A stretch of 64,000 nt of DNA from Sambucus nigra (Eukaryota; Streptophyta; Magnoliopsida; Dipsacales; Adoxaceae): the NCBI GenBank assembly GCA_949130495.1, contig OX422211.1:336320504-336384503 (forward strand), given 5' to 3'. Position 1 is the stretch's first letter. Every line of letters begins with the position of its first letter. The position numbers were made by a program, and so were the translations under genes. Below are positions 36,042-47,210 of this stretch, one piece after another. The notes beneath the pieces are model-generated. The model was not told where the DNA came from and ran no database searches. It worked only from the letters and a program-made list of their open reading frames with translations.

Positions 36042-37348
36042 TTAGATATCAAATCGTCTGAGCTTGACTGGCCATTTAGACAGTCTACCCGACAAATCTG
36101 CCTTCCTCAGGATTGCTTTAAGGGGGTGCGATGTAAGGACAATTATAGTGTGGGCTTCGAAATTATGCTTCAAGTTCCTCGAAGCCACTACTAGTGCAAA
36201 TGCGAGCTTCTCCAGAGGTAGGTACCTCTGCTCGGCCTCAAGAAGTGTTTTGCTCGCGTAGTAAATGGGGTGTTGGATTCCTGCAACTTCGCACATTAAT
36301 GCAGAACTGACAGTGTGGTTGGAAACGGAGAGGTACAGGTATAAGGAATTTGTTTGTTGTGGTATGACGAGCAGTGGTGGTGAGATTAGGTAAGCTTTAA
36401 GCTCAACCAATGCCTGCGAGCAATCTGGGTTCCACTCTACCGTTTTGTTCCCCTTTAGAAGCTGGAACAAAGTCTTGCACTTCTCGAAAGATTTTGAAAT
36501 GAATCGGTTTAAGGCAGCGAGCATACCGGTGAGCTTCTGTACGTCCTGGATCGTGCGAGGAGGCTGTACCCTGTTTATTGCATCGATCTGGTCTGGGTTG
36601 GCCTCGATGACTCTCTTACTTACCAAGTACCCAAGAAATTTTCCTGACTGGACACCGAAAGAACACTTGCTCGCGTTAAGTCTCATTAGGTATTTCCTGA
36701 GGATTTTGAAGGTGCTTGATAGGTATGAGAGGTGGTCTTCTTTCTTTTTTCTTTTAACGAGAATATCATCAATGTATACTTCCATGGTGTCTCCCATTTT
36801 CCCCTTGAACATCTTGGTGACTAGCCGCTGGTAGGTTACCCCTGTGTTTTTGAGCCCTAAGGGCATGACCTTGTAGCAGTATAGTCCAACTGAGGTGATG
36901 AATGCTGTTTTGTCCTGGTCCAGGGCATACAGAGGGATCTGATGATACTCGGAGTATGCGTCCAAAAAGCTCATTCTCTGTGAGCTGCAGTAGGGTCTAC
37001 CAGTTGGTCAATTTTCGGGAGGGGGAAACTATTTTTAGGGCACGCTCTGTTGAGGTCAGTGAATTCGATGCAAACTCTCCACTTCCCGTTGCTTTTTGGA
37101 CCTACTACTGGGTTGGATAACCATTTGGGGAATTGTACCTCCTGTATGGATCCTGCATCCAACAGTTTTTCTACTTCTTTTTCTACGGCTTTTACCTTCT
37201 CGGGTGCAGTTCGCCGCGCCTTCTGCGTGATTGGTTTGAAGTTGGGATTGACGTGCAACTGATGACAAACCATACTAGGATCAATTCCAGGCAGCTCGTA
37301 TGGTTCCCAAGTGAAAACATCTACGTTGCGTCTCAGTAGAGTTGTCAA
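36042..37348 (-). pseudogene. E reverse transcriptase and RNase H
   Basis: Two minus-strand frames. 37348-36971: NVDVFTWEPYELPGIDP, EVEKLLDAGSIQEV, FPKWLSNPVV, WRVCIEFTDLNRACPK. After a frameshift near 36972, 36974-36042: FLDAYSEYHQI (first catalytic Asp), VMPLGLKNTGVTYQ, MEVYIDDILVK (YIDD active site), then RNase H with LYLYLSVSNHTVSSAL and RYLPLEKLAFAL. It ends with TAA at 36042 before FQPRNAIKGQVL, which continues the same frame. Within RNase H, LSVSN stands where a DAS-type aspartate motif is usual, and VLTSHPL where TDHPL is usual. This enzyme copies element RNA into DNA. Confidence 0.93.
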
Positions 37349-37663
37349 TTCCTTCTGTTCTTGGTCAGTGAGAGAAGCTCTAATTAAGAAAACTCTGCTA
37401 CTATCGCTATCACCAGCTGTAACCTCTACCAGGTCTTCGACGACCCTTTCATAGGGGAGGAACCTGGTCTCCTCTACTCCAGGTCTTCCATACTTTAATT
37501 TCTATTTAGAAGGTGTCAGACCTTCTTGTTCCTCAACTTTCTCGCTGGGTTGATCGGCCTTCTTCTCTGGCCTTGGTCGGATGGCTTCTATCAAGCACCT
37601 TCTTACCATTGCTTGATCGTCATGGATCTCCATTACTCCTCGCTCGGTTACATATCTGAGTTT
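37349..37663 (-). other. E linker between protease and reverse transcriptase
   Basis: Broken coding sequence of the polyprotein; I see no separate domain. Confidence 0.5.
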
Positions 37664-38422
37664 CTAATGGTAGGTCGAGGAGACTGCCTTCATCGTATGT
37701 AGCCATCCCCTACCGAGGATGGCTTGGTATGGCGAGTCGATGTCGACCACCAAAAACTCAATCATCTTGGAGACATTTCCCGCGTGTACTGGCAGTACAA
37801 TCTTTCCCAGGGGCATAGTTATCTTTCCAACGATGCCAACTAAAGGGATAGTAGCTTCCTTTAGGTCGGCGACGCTTAACTTCAATTTTCTGAACAGGTC
37901 GAGATACATTAACTCGGACGAGCTTCCTTGGTCGATGAGCAACTTATCGACGTCAAAGTTAGCTATCATGAAGGTAATGATCAAAGCATCGTGATGTGAA
38001 GTTCTCACTCCCACCAGATCCTCATCTGTGAAAATAATATGCTTATTGTAGTTAACTTCATCCGCTCGTCGACGCTTTCCTAACTGTGACTTCGCTGGAT
38101 CGATCTGAAAAGCTTGCATCACCGCTGTAAGCTTCTTCATCTCTATTCGAGTTGAATTTCCTTGGATCTTCTTGGCATCAGATGCCCCATAAATTACCGC
38201 GAACTCATGTCCGACATCATCTTCGAGCACGTTGTCAGGTCTCGCCTCTCTATTGGTAGCCTCTTTTTCTGCCTTCTTTTCCACAAACTCGTTCAAATGC
38301 CCTGATTGGGCTAGCTCTTCGAGGTGGGACTTAAGAGCTTTGCAATGCTTAGTCTTATATCCTCCCTCTTTGTGAAAGGCGCATCTCAGCGCACTGTTCC
38401 TCTTCGAGGGATCCCCTCCCAT
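37664..38422 (-). pseudogene. E gag end and aspartic protease
   Basis: Starts in a frame shifted relative to upstream gag. CAFHKEGGYKTKHC is the gag zinc-knuckle-like motif of Tat elements. It is followed by an acidic linker and protease: FDVDKLLIDQGSSSELMY, then AILGRGWLH. The active-site triplet is DQG. I recall DQG as usual in Tat-group proteases, so I do not count it as a mutation. The frame overlaps the upstream gag frame by 37 bp. Sequence continuity (KILAKIKDEPFIKW in the new frame) shows this is a chance frameshift near 38525, not a designed one. Confidence 0.88.
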
Positions 38423-39744
38423 CTTCCTGGGCCACTTAATGAATGGCTCGTCTTTGATTTTTGCGAGAATTTTGTAAATTGGTTCTTTGAAGACGGTGTT
38501 GACCGCCTGAAATGCTTTTGACGCGTCATTGTTGCCTCTATTTTTGGAGCCATTTTTGCCCCCACTTTTTCCCCCTTCTTCTGGTTCTCAGTTTTGTCAC
38601 TGCCTTTGGCAGCAAGCTTGGTTCGACCGTTTTCCACTGTGATGAGGCGGGTCACATCTTCCACCTTGGCATACTTCTTGATGCGGGCCATTAGGTCATC
38701 GATGGTCATGGCTTCCTTCTTCGTTAGGGACTGGTATAGAAGGGAAGAGCTGGGTAGCCCGATTTTAAAATAGGCCACTTCCACTTGCTCCGAGCAATCC
38801 TCGACCTCGTTGAATAACTCCCAGTACTTCTTCGCGTAGTCTCGGAGGGTCTCTTGAGGCGTTTTCTTCATCGTCATCAAAGCATCCATCCTTTTGGGAT
38901 GGGAACTACTAGTAATGAATCGGGTCGTAAAGAGCTCAGCCAGGGATTTGAAACTCCTGATGGACCGATGGGGGAGCCTTTCGAACCATTTCTAAGCCAC
39001 GTCATGTAGGCTCGAGGGGAAAATACGGCACATCAGTGCGTCCCGGTGGTTACAGAGGGTCATGGCCTATCGGTACTTCCTGACGTGATTAATGGGATCA
39101 GTCTTACCGTCATAAATTTTGAACCTTGGAATGGCAAACTTCTTGGGGGCTTCTTCTTCTTCAATTTCCCTCGAGAAAGGTGATTTCATCTGGGTTTTGA
39201 GAGCTCGCCTAGCGAGTTCTCGGGTCGATCTGGTTCCGTGATGGGCAGGATGCTGGTCCATTTCCCTCCGGACCAGATTTCGTATGTTCTCGTTGCTGCG
39301 AGCAGGGCTCTGGTAACGGCGAGCTTTTCGCAGCTGCTCGCGTAGGTCGTCCTCTGACTCGTCTCCCTCAACCTTTTGGGATCCTCGCTTGGGGCTCCTT
39401 CCTCGGCTACGAGACTTGCTCGCTTGAGGGCTAGGAGTGCGGTACGGACGTCTCCTAGTATCATGATGGAGCTCTTTCTCCAGTCTCTCTAATCTTCTTT
39501 TTAGGCGAGCATTTTCAGCCTCATGTCTGTGAGCAGACTCCTTCTGCTCGTGGAGCCTTGCCTCATACGCATCAATCAGTCTGGATATCTGCGTGGACCT
39601 TGCTGGTCCTTGACTTTCTTCTGAGGCTGATGTTTCTAAGCGAGCCCTCTGATCTAAACGTTGAATTTCAGATCTACTCCAGCGAGGAATAGGTGGTTCT
39701 TGAATATCCCCTGCCTGGGGAGCATTGCTACTGTGACCGAACAT
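38386..39744 (-). pseudogene. E gag
   Basis: Start chosen at ATG 39744 (MFGHSSNAPQ), 67 bp after the LTR. An Arg/Ser-rich, coiled N-terminal part (RLKRRLERLEKELHH; RSRGRSPKRGS) precedes the core: FAIPRFKIYDGKTDPINHV, a TAG at about 39065 (CAG expected), ALMCRIFPSSLHDVA, a second stop near 38994, KWFERLP, then TPQETLRDYAKKYWELFNEV. This is the retrotransposon gag family (PF03732). Gag forms the particle shell. At least two stops and one frameshift. Confidence 0.9.
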
Positions 39745-39790
39745 TTTAAACTCCTTTTTTGGTGTGGGCTTTCTCAGGGAAGATAAACGT

Positions 39791-39810
39791 TTCCCACATA
39801 CGGCGCCAAT
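39791..39810 (-). other. primer-binding site of E
   Basis: On the element strand ATTGGCGCCGTATGTGGGAA starts right at the 5' LTR end. TTGGCGCCGT is the site used by Tat and Athila groups. It carries what looks like one C to A change from the common form. Confidence 0.85.
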
Positions 39811-40215
39811 TGTGGTGACAATTATTATGCAACACAAATAAGTAAGAGAAACACAATCACCAAGTAATAATAAGGAATGCAAAATGACAATCACACAACA
39901 AAGGATGTACATGGTTCAGCAAGAGGATGCCTACATCCACGGTGGTTTAGTCGGTATTATTTCTATATGCTCAGGGAGCGATTACAGAGAATACAATGTG
40001 TCATTAGCCCTAAACCTAGGGCTTGATATATAAATGTTCATTCTAGTAGGTGGGGGTGTTGGACTTCCCCACGTTTTCCATCTCTCCCTTGAACCTCTCT
40101 TAGTGGGAACGTGGGAGGAGACTGGATCGTGATCAGTTAAAAGATAGGGGGTTTGGGCTTTGGGCCGCCACATATGGGCTACTTGTCCAGGCCCATCGTT
40201 CTGATTTTGGGTACC

Positions 40216-40219
<4 letters not shown>
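39811..40219 (-). repeat. E 5' LTR
   Basis: 409 bp, TGTGGTGACA to GTACCCACA. A TATA-like ATTTATATATCAAG lies on the element strand near 40017-40034. Confidence 0.9.
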
Positions 40220-40257
<38 letters not shown>

Positions 40258-40913
40258 CTTATGGTGTGAGCATACCTAGCACATGCTATCATGGGAAGTT
40301 GTGCAATATGGGTGAGGCTCATGGCTTGAGGAGCAGGGAGCGTACCCCAGGTCATAGTCGTCCATTATTTATTTCGTGATTTTTTATTCTGAGTGATAAG
40401 TCTTGGGTATGATTCGTTCTCACTTTTAGGTTAGTAACTATGACCTCTTCCCATATGTTGTGATTTGGTTTTTACCAAGTCGGTGTGATCTGATCCGATC
40501 ACTGGTAGCCCGAGTCAAAGTGAGTTATTCCTGGAAGATGGTAGCATTGTGATGTTTATTTTTATATCCTATAAGTGATTATGTTTTGGGATATTTTAAG
40601 TACATGTTAGGTGTGTTATATGTGCATGTTCAATAAGTTGAATGACTATGTTTTATAACTGGGATAGTGTTATGTATCCTATAAGTAATTGTAACATGGG
40701 TGTTTCTAAGTACACGATAAATATGATTTGTGTGCGTTCTTGTTAGGGTTGGAGTATTATTCTTAGTAACTAGGATAATGTTATATAAAACCTAAAGATT
40801 CTAGGAGATATCTTACTTATGTACTTATAGATAGTTGCTCATAGTAAGTAGCTGAGGTTATAGGTTGTGTATTGAGGGCATAATGGATCCCAAGGATCAG
40901 CATTATCAAGAAG

Positions 40914-40974
40914 TTGTGTATCGGGGGGTTCCTTGTTTGGATTTCTCTTTGCGAGACGTCCCACGTACGAAATG
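40914..40974 (+). repeat. shared module, X 3' LTR copy
   Basis: Reads GTTGTGTATCGGGGGGTTCC, TTGTTTGGATTTC, then GAGACGTCCCACGTACGAAA. Partner of 22712-22774. Confidence 0.85.
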
Positions 40975-41970
40975 TAGAACAATATTGGGATTAGGGAGAA
41001 GTTTAGCCCTTATTATTCGAGATTTTTGGGTTATAGTGAAATATTGGTTTATAAGAATAGGAACATGATGTGAGCATATTCTGGTGTTAATAACTTGATT
41101 AAGTTAATGATTAGGAACCGAAAGTAAGATAAATTTATGTAGATATACATATACGTTGTTGTATAAGTTCGGGCCTAAACTTAGGATATGATTGAAGGAG
41201 GAGAGTTTGGGTTATACTTGAGATAGTGGGTTATGCGGGTGTAGATTACGCGTAGATTAAGATTGAATTATCTTCATGTGCATACGTTTAGGTGCACGCT
41301 TTAGTCGAGGGGTGAGTTGAAGTTCTAAGAGAGTACGACTCCACTTAAATCATGAAATTGTGCATTTATAATTATTATGAATTTTAATGCACTTGCTAAA
41401 ACTATTTTCAAACCTCGAGCTCTGACCCGTTTATATTTCTCTCCTGCTATATATATATATATTATATTATATTAAGTGTCCCACTGCAAGGATGCCAATG
41501 ATGATTTTTCATCCAGTGTTCTCGGAGCCGTGGTAGATGCGGACTATTGCGGGATTTGTATTATAGACGCTTATTATCCTATGTAATCTAGATAGGATTC
41601 ATTTCTTATATCGATTTTATACCCAAGGGTTATATGTAGCACTTTTATATTTCTCTTCTGGGTGTTGTATTTCCTGTGACCCAACAACGTATTCGAGTAT
41701 ACTTATTTTGTTGTACTTATTATGTTTTATATGAGTACTTTTATCATGGCATATGTGTACATTTGATCATGTTTATAAGTTGTTATGCGGATGGTATGAT
41801 GTTCATTGTATGTTTTTAAAAAAAATTGGCATCTGATTATTATAGTATTGGGTAGTTAGCTATGTTTTTTTTAGTATCGACAGTAGATGCTGAGAATGAT
41901 CCAATTGAGATTTCTGATTTAAATTAGTATAGGGTTGGCCACCCGTTATTATTTTAAGCGGGGTGTCACA

Positions 41971-43167
41971 ACTTTCACCTCCTTCTATAAATATAACACC
42001 CTAAGAGACAAATCTTTATTAAGATTTTTCATTTTTAAGGTCTCGGTGTAAAGACCACTAAACGCTTTTTGGAGTCCATCTTCTCCCTAACTCAAATTCT
42101 CATCCTCTCCAGAATGAATAAAAACATCAGTGAGGCACTTATGTTTTTAAATGTCCTCATCGACATGGGATAAACTAGAAGTAATAATATGACTAGCCAT
42201 TAACGTAATACATGGTTCATGTGGTGATTCATCCCCGGAATTCAACAACTCGACTTCACTATCACCAAGAGTGGACTTATTTGTAATTTTCATTCCCTGT
42301 CTCTTAATCCTAGTAGGACACTCATGTTCCTTGTATCTTTTTCCCTTACACTCATAGAATGTTATCTCATATTTTTCACAAATCTTCTCCCCTTTCTTTG
42401 GAAAATTTGAGAATTTTTTTAAAAGGGCTATGTCATCCAACTAAAATTCAAACTTAGACTAAGAATCACAAACCTTATCTTTCTTCTTTTTCTTAGTTTG
42501 AGTTTTCAAAGAAATCCCTATATCCTTAGGTTTAACAGTTTTGGAAAACATATATATCTTATACGTTTGATGGTCTCCTGCTAGTTCTTCTATGCTAAGA
42601 GTATCTAATACTCCCAATGAATTCAAAACAGTGACTTCAGGGATAAAAATAGATGGGCAAGGATCTCAAAATTTTCTTAACAACTCTCATCTCAGGAATT
42701 TTCTCAACCAAATTAAGACAAGAAATAACTATGTCCGATAAACGTGCATAAAACTCATCAAAAGACTCAGACTCAAGCATAATAGTAGTTTCAAACTGTG
42801 TGGTGAGTTTTCTGTAGCTTAGAAGCTTTCACAACATTGTTCATGAGTGAGATGGAGGGTATCCCAGGCTTATTTAGATGTGGTGCACATCATAATATGG
42901 CCAAACTCGTCAGGGGTGACGACTCTAGAAATATCACTCAGACCGCGCGATTAAAAGTTACTCCACTTAAAAGCGTACTCTGATCATGAAGAAACATGTT
43001 TAAGACTTTGAAAATTACCAAATGTCACAGTGGGTGGTGTCCACCCTGTTTCACAAACTAACCAAACATGTTCATCAAAAGATTTTAAAGTTAACCTCAT
43101 CCTAGATTTCCAATATTCATGGTTTGAACCATAAAAAAATGGGCATTCGATTATACAGATTATCCAT
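41971..43167 (-). pseudogene. copia gag, N-terminal half (copy A)
   Basis: Minus strand from ATG 43167 (MDNLYNRMPIF). In broken frames it follows the UBN2-type gag of copia elements: SNHEYWKSRM, TPDEFGHIMMCTTSK, AWDTLHLTHE, FDEFYARLSDIV, VVKKILRSLP, VTVLNSLG, KIYMFSK, GISLKTQTKKKK. Then comes the knuckle region FYECKGKRYKEHEC and SEVELLNS. It continues across element X into 8890-9396. Element C (58136-60213) has the same segments with conservative differences (VVKKILHSLP, EIYMFPK, GISLKAQAKK). Stops and frameshifts show it is dead. A polyA-run frameshift lies close to the start. Confidence 0.85.
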
Positions 43168-43267
43168 TAAATCTAAAAATAAATTGGGATCAACTAATTT
43201 TTCTGAACAAAAAATTGTTATGAAACAAAATTTATAAGAAGGATCACTCAGTAAATTAGTGCAACAG

Positions 43268-43443
43268 GCTCTGATACCAATTTGAGAAAATTAGTATCTT
43301 AAAAAAAAGTCCAAAAAAATCAAGATCACACAATATTTTAGTGTTGCCCGCTCTGATACCAATTTGAGAAAATTGGTATCTTAAAAGAAAGTCCGTAAAA
43401 ATTAAGATCACATGATATTTTAGTGTTCCCTGCTCAGATACCT
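43268..43443 (-). repeat. primer-site region in three tandem copies
   Basis: On the element strand TGGTATCAGAGC occurs at 43268-43279 and 43350-43361, and a worn AGGTATCTGAGC at 43432-43443, each exactly 82 bp apart. Each unit also contains ACACTAAAATAT and a run of T and A. The site pairs with initiator tRNA-Met. Confidence 0.85.
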
Positions 43444-43448
43444 AATTT

Positions 43449-45413
43449 CAGAACGCATGTCATTTAATGGACTAATTTGTATAATAAATTGCCTCACACA
43501 TGAATCCAATTTTTATCTTTAATTTAATTAGGTGTGCATACAAGATGTTTTCAATTTCCAATTTATTAAAACGAACATGCAATCAACACACGTGATGAGG
43601 ACAAATCCCTGAAAAGGGCAAAACCATATATTCATCACTATCGTAAGTTCTTAACAACAATCAACTTACAAAAACTTAGACAATCTAAGTGAGACGCGCA
43701 AAGTTTTCAAAACTTCAAAAGAATATGACTCAGATTCAAAGTCGTACACAGGTAGCGGTCTACCCTTGGTATCCACCAATCAACCTTGTTTGCTTCAGCA
43801 GTGAAAATCCGGTTTCATGATTCAACAGTAAAGATTTCCCTCTACAATGGTTTTTCAACAAGAAACCGTCTTTGTGTCTTGGTAAAGTGATCTAAATTAT
43901 TCCAAGTGATTTGGAATGTTTATGGAAGTGTTTGATCATAAAAGAGAACTCAAAAGAGGTGTTTTTTCTTATAAAAAAGTTCTTAAGGAATCTAATACCG
44001 TTCATCCTATTTATAAGAAGCTTGGTTAAAATAGGATCAGTATAAAAGATTTGGATTAGATATCATTAAAAAAAATTACACGGTCGTTGGAACGAAATTG
44101 TACGTCGTTTGAATGACACCATCTCATTAGAAAGCCTCTTAGCAACATCTTCGAACGACATTCTAGAGAACGACCAAAAGTTCTTCACTCCAGGTAGGCC
44201 TGTAAATTGAGCCGGGCAAGCCCGAAGCCCGCCCGTTCGGCCCGCTATTTTTGGACCGAGCTTTATTTGAGTTTGAGTCGAGCCGAGCCTGAGCCAAAAT
44301 TTCAAGCCCGAATGAATTTCGGGCCGAGCTTGAGCCGAACTTTACCAAGCCCGAATTGGGCCCGAAGCCCGAACTTTGAATATATAAATAAATAAATAAA
44401 TTATTTTAAAAAATATAACATATTTATGTTAACTAATTTTATATGTATGAAATATAATTAGTCATTATAGGTTTTCATTCTTACCTCCCTTATTTTAGTT
44501 TAATACATTTTATCATTATATACTTTATTTTATGAAATATCAATTATATTTTAGTGTATACATTTTCTCCATGATGGAAACACAAGAAAATACATTAATT
44601 CAAACTTTTTTTAACAAAAAAAAAAAATGAATTGGGCCTGCCCGAAATCGGGCCCGAAGCCCGAAATATTAATGAGCCGAGTTCGGGCTTAACTAGAAAA
44701 TTTCAGTTCGGGCCGCGCTCGGGCTTGAGCCTGGGTAAGGTAGTTCGGGCCGAGCCTGAGCAGCCTCAAGCCCAGCTCACCCAGCCCGATTTACAGCCCT
44801 AACTCCAGGTAAAACCAAACTCCTTCAAAGGATGGTAAATCTCATTTGAACAACTGCAAATCTCGTTCGAATGAGGCATAGTTTTTTGCAAATATTTTTC
44901 TATAAAAAATTCAAACGCCTTTATAGAAAAAGTAACCTCTTTAAAAAGTCTTAAACCCCATAAATAATTAATAAACCATTTTACCAGTCAATACCGTGGC
45001 TTCTTCCAGTGATGTTAAGACGAACGATTCTTCCAATATCAATTGTCTTCAACTTTGTATTCGAGTCCCAAGAATTCATGTAGGGACAGTGTTTGTGTAA
45101 TGGGGTACACCAAAATAAAAATAAAATATGAGAGATTATAAAAACTTTCTCTTATAAATCTCTACCTTTGGCTATTCCAGTAAAAAAATACAACTAAAGC
45201 CAAATTATATCTCAACGACTTAAAATAATAACTACCTACCCAAATCAAGAAACGAAATTAGTATATGTGCAAGTCTTCAAACAGAATGGATCTTCCATTT
45301 TGTCTAGCTTTGTCTTCATCTTGTGTGGGTACAATTATCATCTGGGCGCGAACGTCTTACACACATGAGACAAACAAAATACTATGATGCATACGAGTTT
45401 TAAGCAGAAAATA
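43449..45413 (-). mobile_element. copia array: middle LTR
   Basis: Without the hAT MITE it is about 1.35 kb and collinear with the left LTR (6037-7410). On its right, in minus orientation, TTAAGGGGGAGTTTT is a clear polypurine tract. On its left are the primer sites of copy A. It therefore acts as 5' LTR of A and 3' LTR of B, a shared LTR in a tandem array. Confidence 0.7.
44195..44801. mobile_element. hAT-type MITE, GC-rich
   Basis: 607 bp with terminal repeats TAGGCCTGTAAAT and ATTTACAGCCCTA and a perfect 8-bp target duplication ACTCCAGG (44187-44194 and 44802-44809). Both ends are packed with GCCCGAA / TTCGGGC and GAGCC repeats, while the centre is AT-rich. No coding capacity. An 8-bp duplication and TAGGG-type ends fit the hAT superfamily. 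Copia copy A lacks it at the matching site near 6800. Confidence 0.9.
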
Positions 45414-46036
45414 AAACTCCCCCTTAATATGTTCTCCCACTTTTTTTCGTAATAGACAAAGGAGTCGAAACTAAACATGAAATATTAACATCACATGAAG
45501 AATCAAGAGATCATCACAAGAATAATGAAAAATGCACAAGTAATGATATTCAAAAGGAAGCTTTCAATAAACTATTATTGATTTTTTTTAATTTTTTCAA
45601 ATATAAAGAATAAAATTTACATAAACAACACACCGTGGAATAACACTAAAATATTTGAATCTTGAATGAGAAATGAAATTGTGTGAATAGTTTTCATAGG
45701 CAAATCAACATAAACATTCATAACAAGTGTGCACGAAGTCATGAGACACTCCTAACGAAAGAACTCGAAGTCTATCTTAGAAGTAAAAAAATTGAATTCA
45801 TATGAAATTGACTCAACTTAATGAACATGTCATGAACATAAATGATTCTCATAGCAATAACACCAAACTGTGTAATTTTATTTTCTAGAAAGTCCGTTGT
45901 GCAGACCCATTGATCTTGAACTTTAACACCCTCAAAATCTTTCATATATAGGAATTCATTCTCAATTATTTTGAAAAATTTATAGTGCTCGTATGTTGTG
46001 AAGCATCAATTAATCTAAACAAACTTAGCATAACAC
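45414..46036 (-). other. copia B region behind the LTR, left of Y
   Basis: Collinear with 7411-7990 of copy A; continues at 55556 after element Y. No pol motif seen. Confidence 0.6.
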
Positions 46037-46798
46037 TGTAACAACCCGCCTAATAAGATACCGGGCGATCACTCCAATATTAAATTAAAACAGGAGTTTC
46101 ATATGGATCATTCTTAGCATCACTGTCGAAAATCCAATTAATTACTAATATCCTATTAGGTGGCCGTTAAAAACTTTTATCTAACTACTCTTTTTAGCGC
46201 ACAAATTAAAACATTCACAATTAAATCCGTAATGAACTGAAATAGAAAAGAAAAGAACTAAAATAACCGAACACTCGGTCCAAATAATACAACCATATCG
46301 AATGATGTACTGAAAGAATAAATAAATGCAATTGAGCCATTGGCTCGAGTGTTTATACAATAACTCCTATCTAGAGTACAAGGAAAGAAACGTCTACCGA
46401 TAACCTGCAAGCATCCACAGTTGCTGTAGCAGACGTCTGACTCGAAAGAGTTCCCATCCAGGCGTCCCTGTGTCTGGACACCTATATATATACAGTATAG
46501 AGAAAGAAAGGAGAGTAGACAAACGGGTCAGGGCCCGAATGTTTAGAAAATATTTTGCAAGTGCATAAATGCTTTATTTTTAGAAAAATAGTTTTATCTC
46601 ATATTTAAATTGGTATCGCACTCTCGTGAGATACCCCTCACCTCTCCCCTAACAGTGCACCCCTAACGCATCCCTATAAACCTCTTAGTCAAGCTACCCT
46701 GCTAAACTAATCTAATACCCAACCACTATCTAACCTAGATAGTCAAACAGATGTACTAAGGGCTAAACTTCACTTTAATCTCGACGCTATGCCATGTT

Positions 46799-47056
46799 CG
46801 TGCGTGGGGTGTCTCGCGAAGCGAAATCCAAACAAGGAACCCCCCCCGATACACTACTATGCAGCAAGGTCGATCTTTGAGATCCGCCAGTCCCTCAGTA
46901 CAGAAAGATATATAATATATATACCATAACATTTAATAATATAAGAGCACTAAGGATTAAACTTCTCCCCAGTCTCAACACTGTGCCATATTCATGCGTG
47001 GGGTGTCTCGCAAAGCGAAATCCAAACAAGGAACCCCCCCGATACACTACTATGCG
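46799..47056 (-). repeat. shared module, two copies in Y 3' LTR
   Basis: Copies at 46799-46860 and 46993-47056, about 195 bp apart, same direction. Plus-strand core: GTGTCTCGC(G/A)AAGCGAAA, then TCCAAACAAGGAACCCCCC, then GATACACTACTATG. The second copy also keeps the flanks shared with X. Confidence 0.9.
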
Positions 47057-47210
47057 GCACGGTCGATCGTCGGGATTCATTAGACCCTCGGCACCCAGTT
47101 TATACATATACATACATCTACAATATACTTCCGGATAATATAAATATCTCCCGGACTGAGGATTTCTTGATATATAAAGTATTTATAAATACTTATCCTT
47201 TTCATTTCAA

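Larger units (their letters stand above)
29490..40219 (-). mobile_element. element E: Tat-lineage Ty3/gypsy retrotransposon, complete but dead
   Basis: Minus-strand element in a TA-rich tract of the X 3' LTR, target duplication TATAT. Reading right to left: 5' LTR 39811-40219, primer site, gag, protease, reverse transcriptase with RNase H, a second RNase H, integrase, then a plus-strand antisense gene (30300-33532), polypurine tract and 3' LTR 29490-29900. The primer site TTGGCGCCGT, the second RNase H and an antisense gene between pol and the 3' LTR are known marks of the Tat/Grande group. Many stops and frameshifts leave no intact gene. The LTRs differ at about 26 of 408 sites by eye, roughly 6%. 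Confidence 0.95.
9397..41970 (+). mobile_element. element X: nested non-autonomous gypsy-like LTR retrotransposon
   Basis: Plus-strand element delimited by a perfect 5-bp target duplication ACTTT (9392-9396 and 41971-41975) inside the copia gag. Parts in order: 5' LTR 9397-23807, primer site TGGTATCAGAGC at 23810, decayed gag, polypurine tract AAGGGGGAAG, 3' LTR 26483-41970. Without later insertions the LTRs are about 3.4 and 3.2 kb and the interior 2.7 kb. No protease, reverse transcriptase or integrase is present, so X needed a helper. The first base pair of the 5' LTR is TA instead of TG. The 5' LTR holds a CACTA element; the 3' LTR holds a solo LTR and element E. Its primer-site flank and LTR sequence relate it to element Y. 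Confidence 0.92.
26483..41970 (+). repeat. X 3' LTR, split by two elements
   Basis: Starts TGTAATACCCC and ends GTGTCACA before ACTTT. The LTR pieces are 26483-27478, 29025-29489 and 40225-41970, about 3.2 kb. The first 300 bp differ from the 5' LTR at well over 10% of sites by eye, so X is old. Confidence 0.9.

Noticed and set aside
37664..38422. Protease motif DQG as an inactivating mutation
   Set aside because: From memory of the family, DQGSS is common in Tat-group proteases; elsewhere the gene is clearly dead for other reasons.
38386..38422. Overlap of gag and protease frames as programmed frameshifting
   Set aside because: Homologous gag text continues in the second frame upstream of the overlap, and no slippery site stands out; an ordinary frameshift explains it.
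43268..43279. tRNA gene near the Met-type primer sites
   Set aside because: Only the 12-base complement of the tRNA end is present; no cloverleaf can be drawn.
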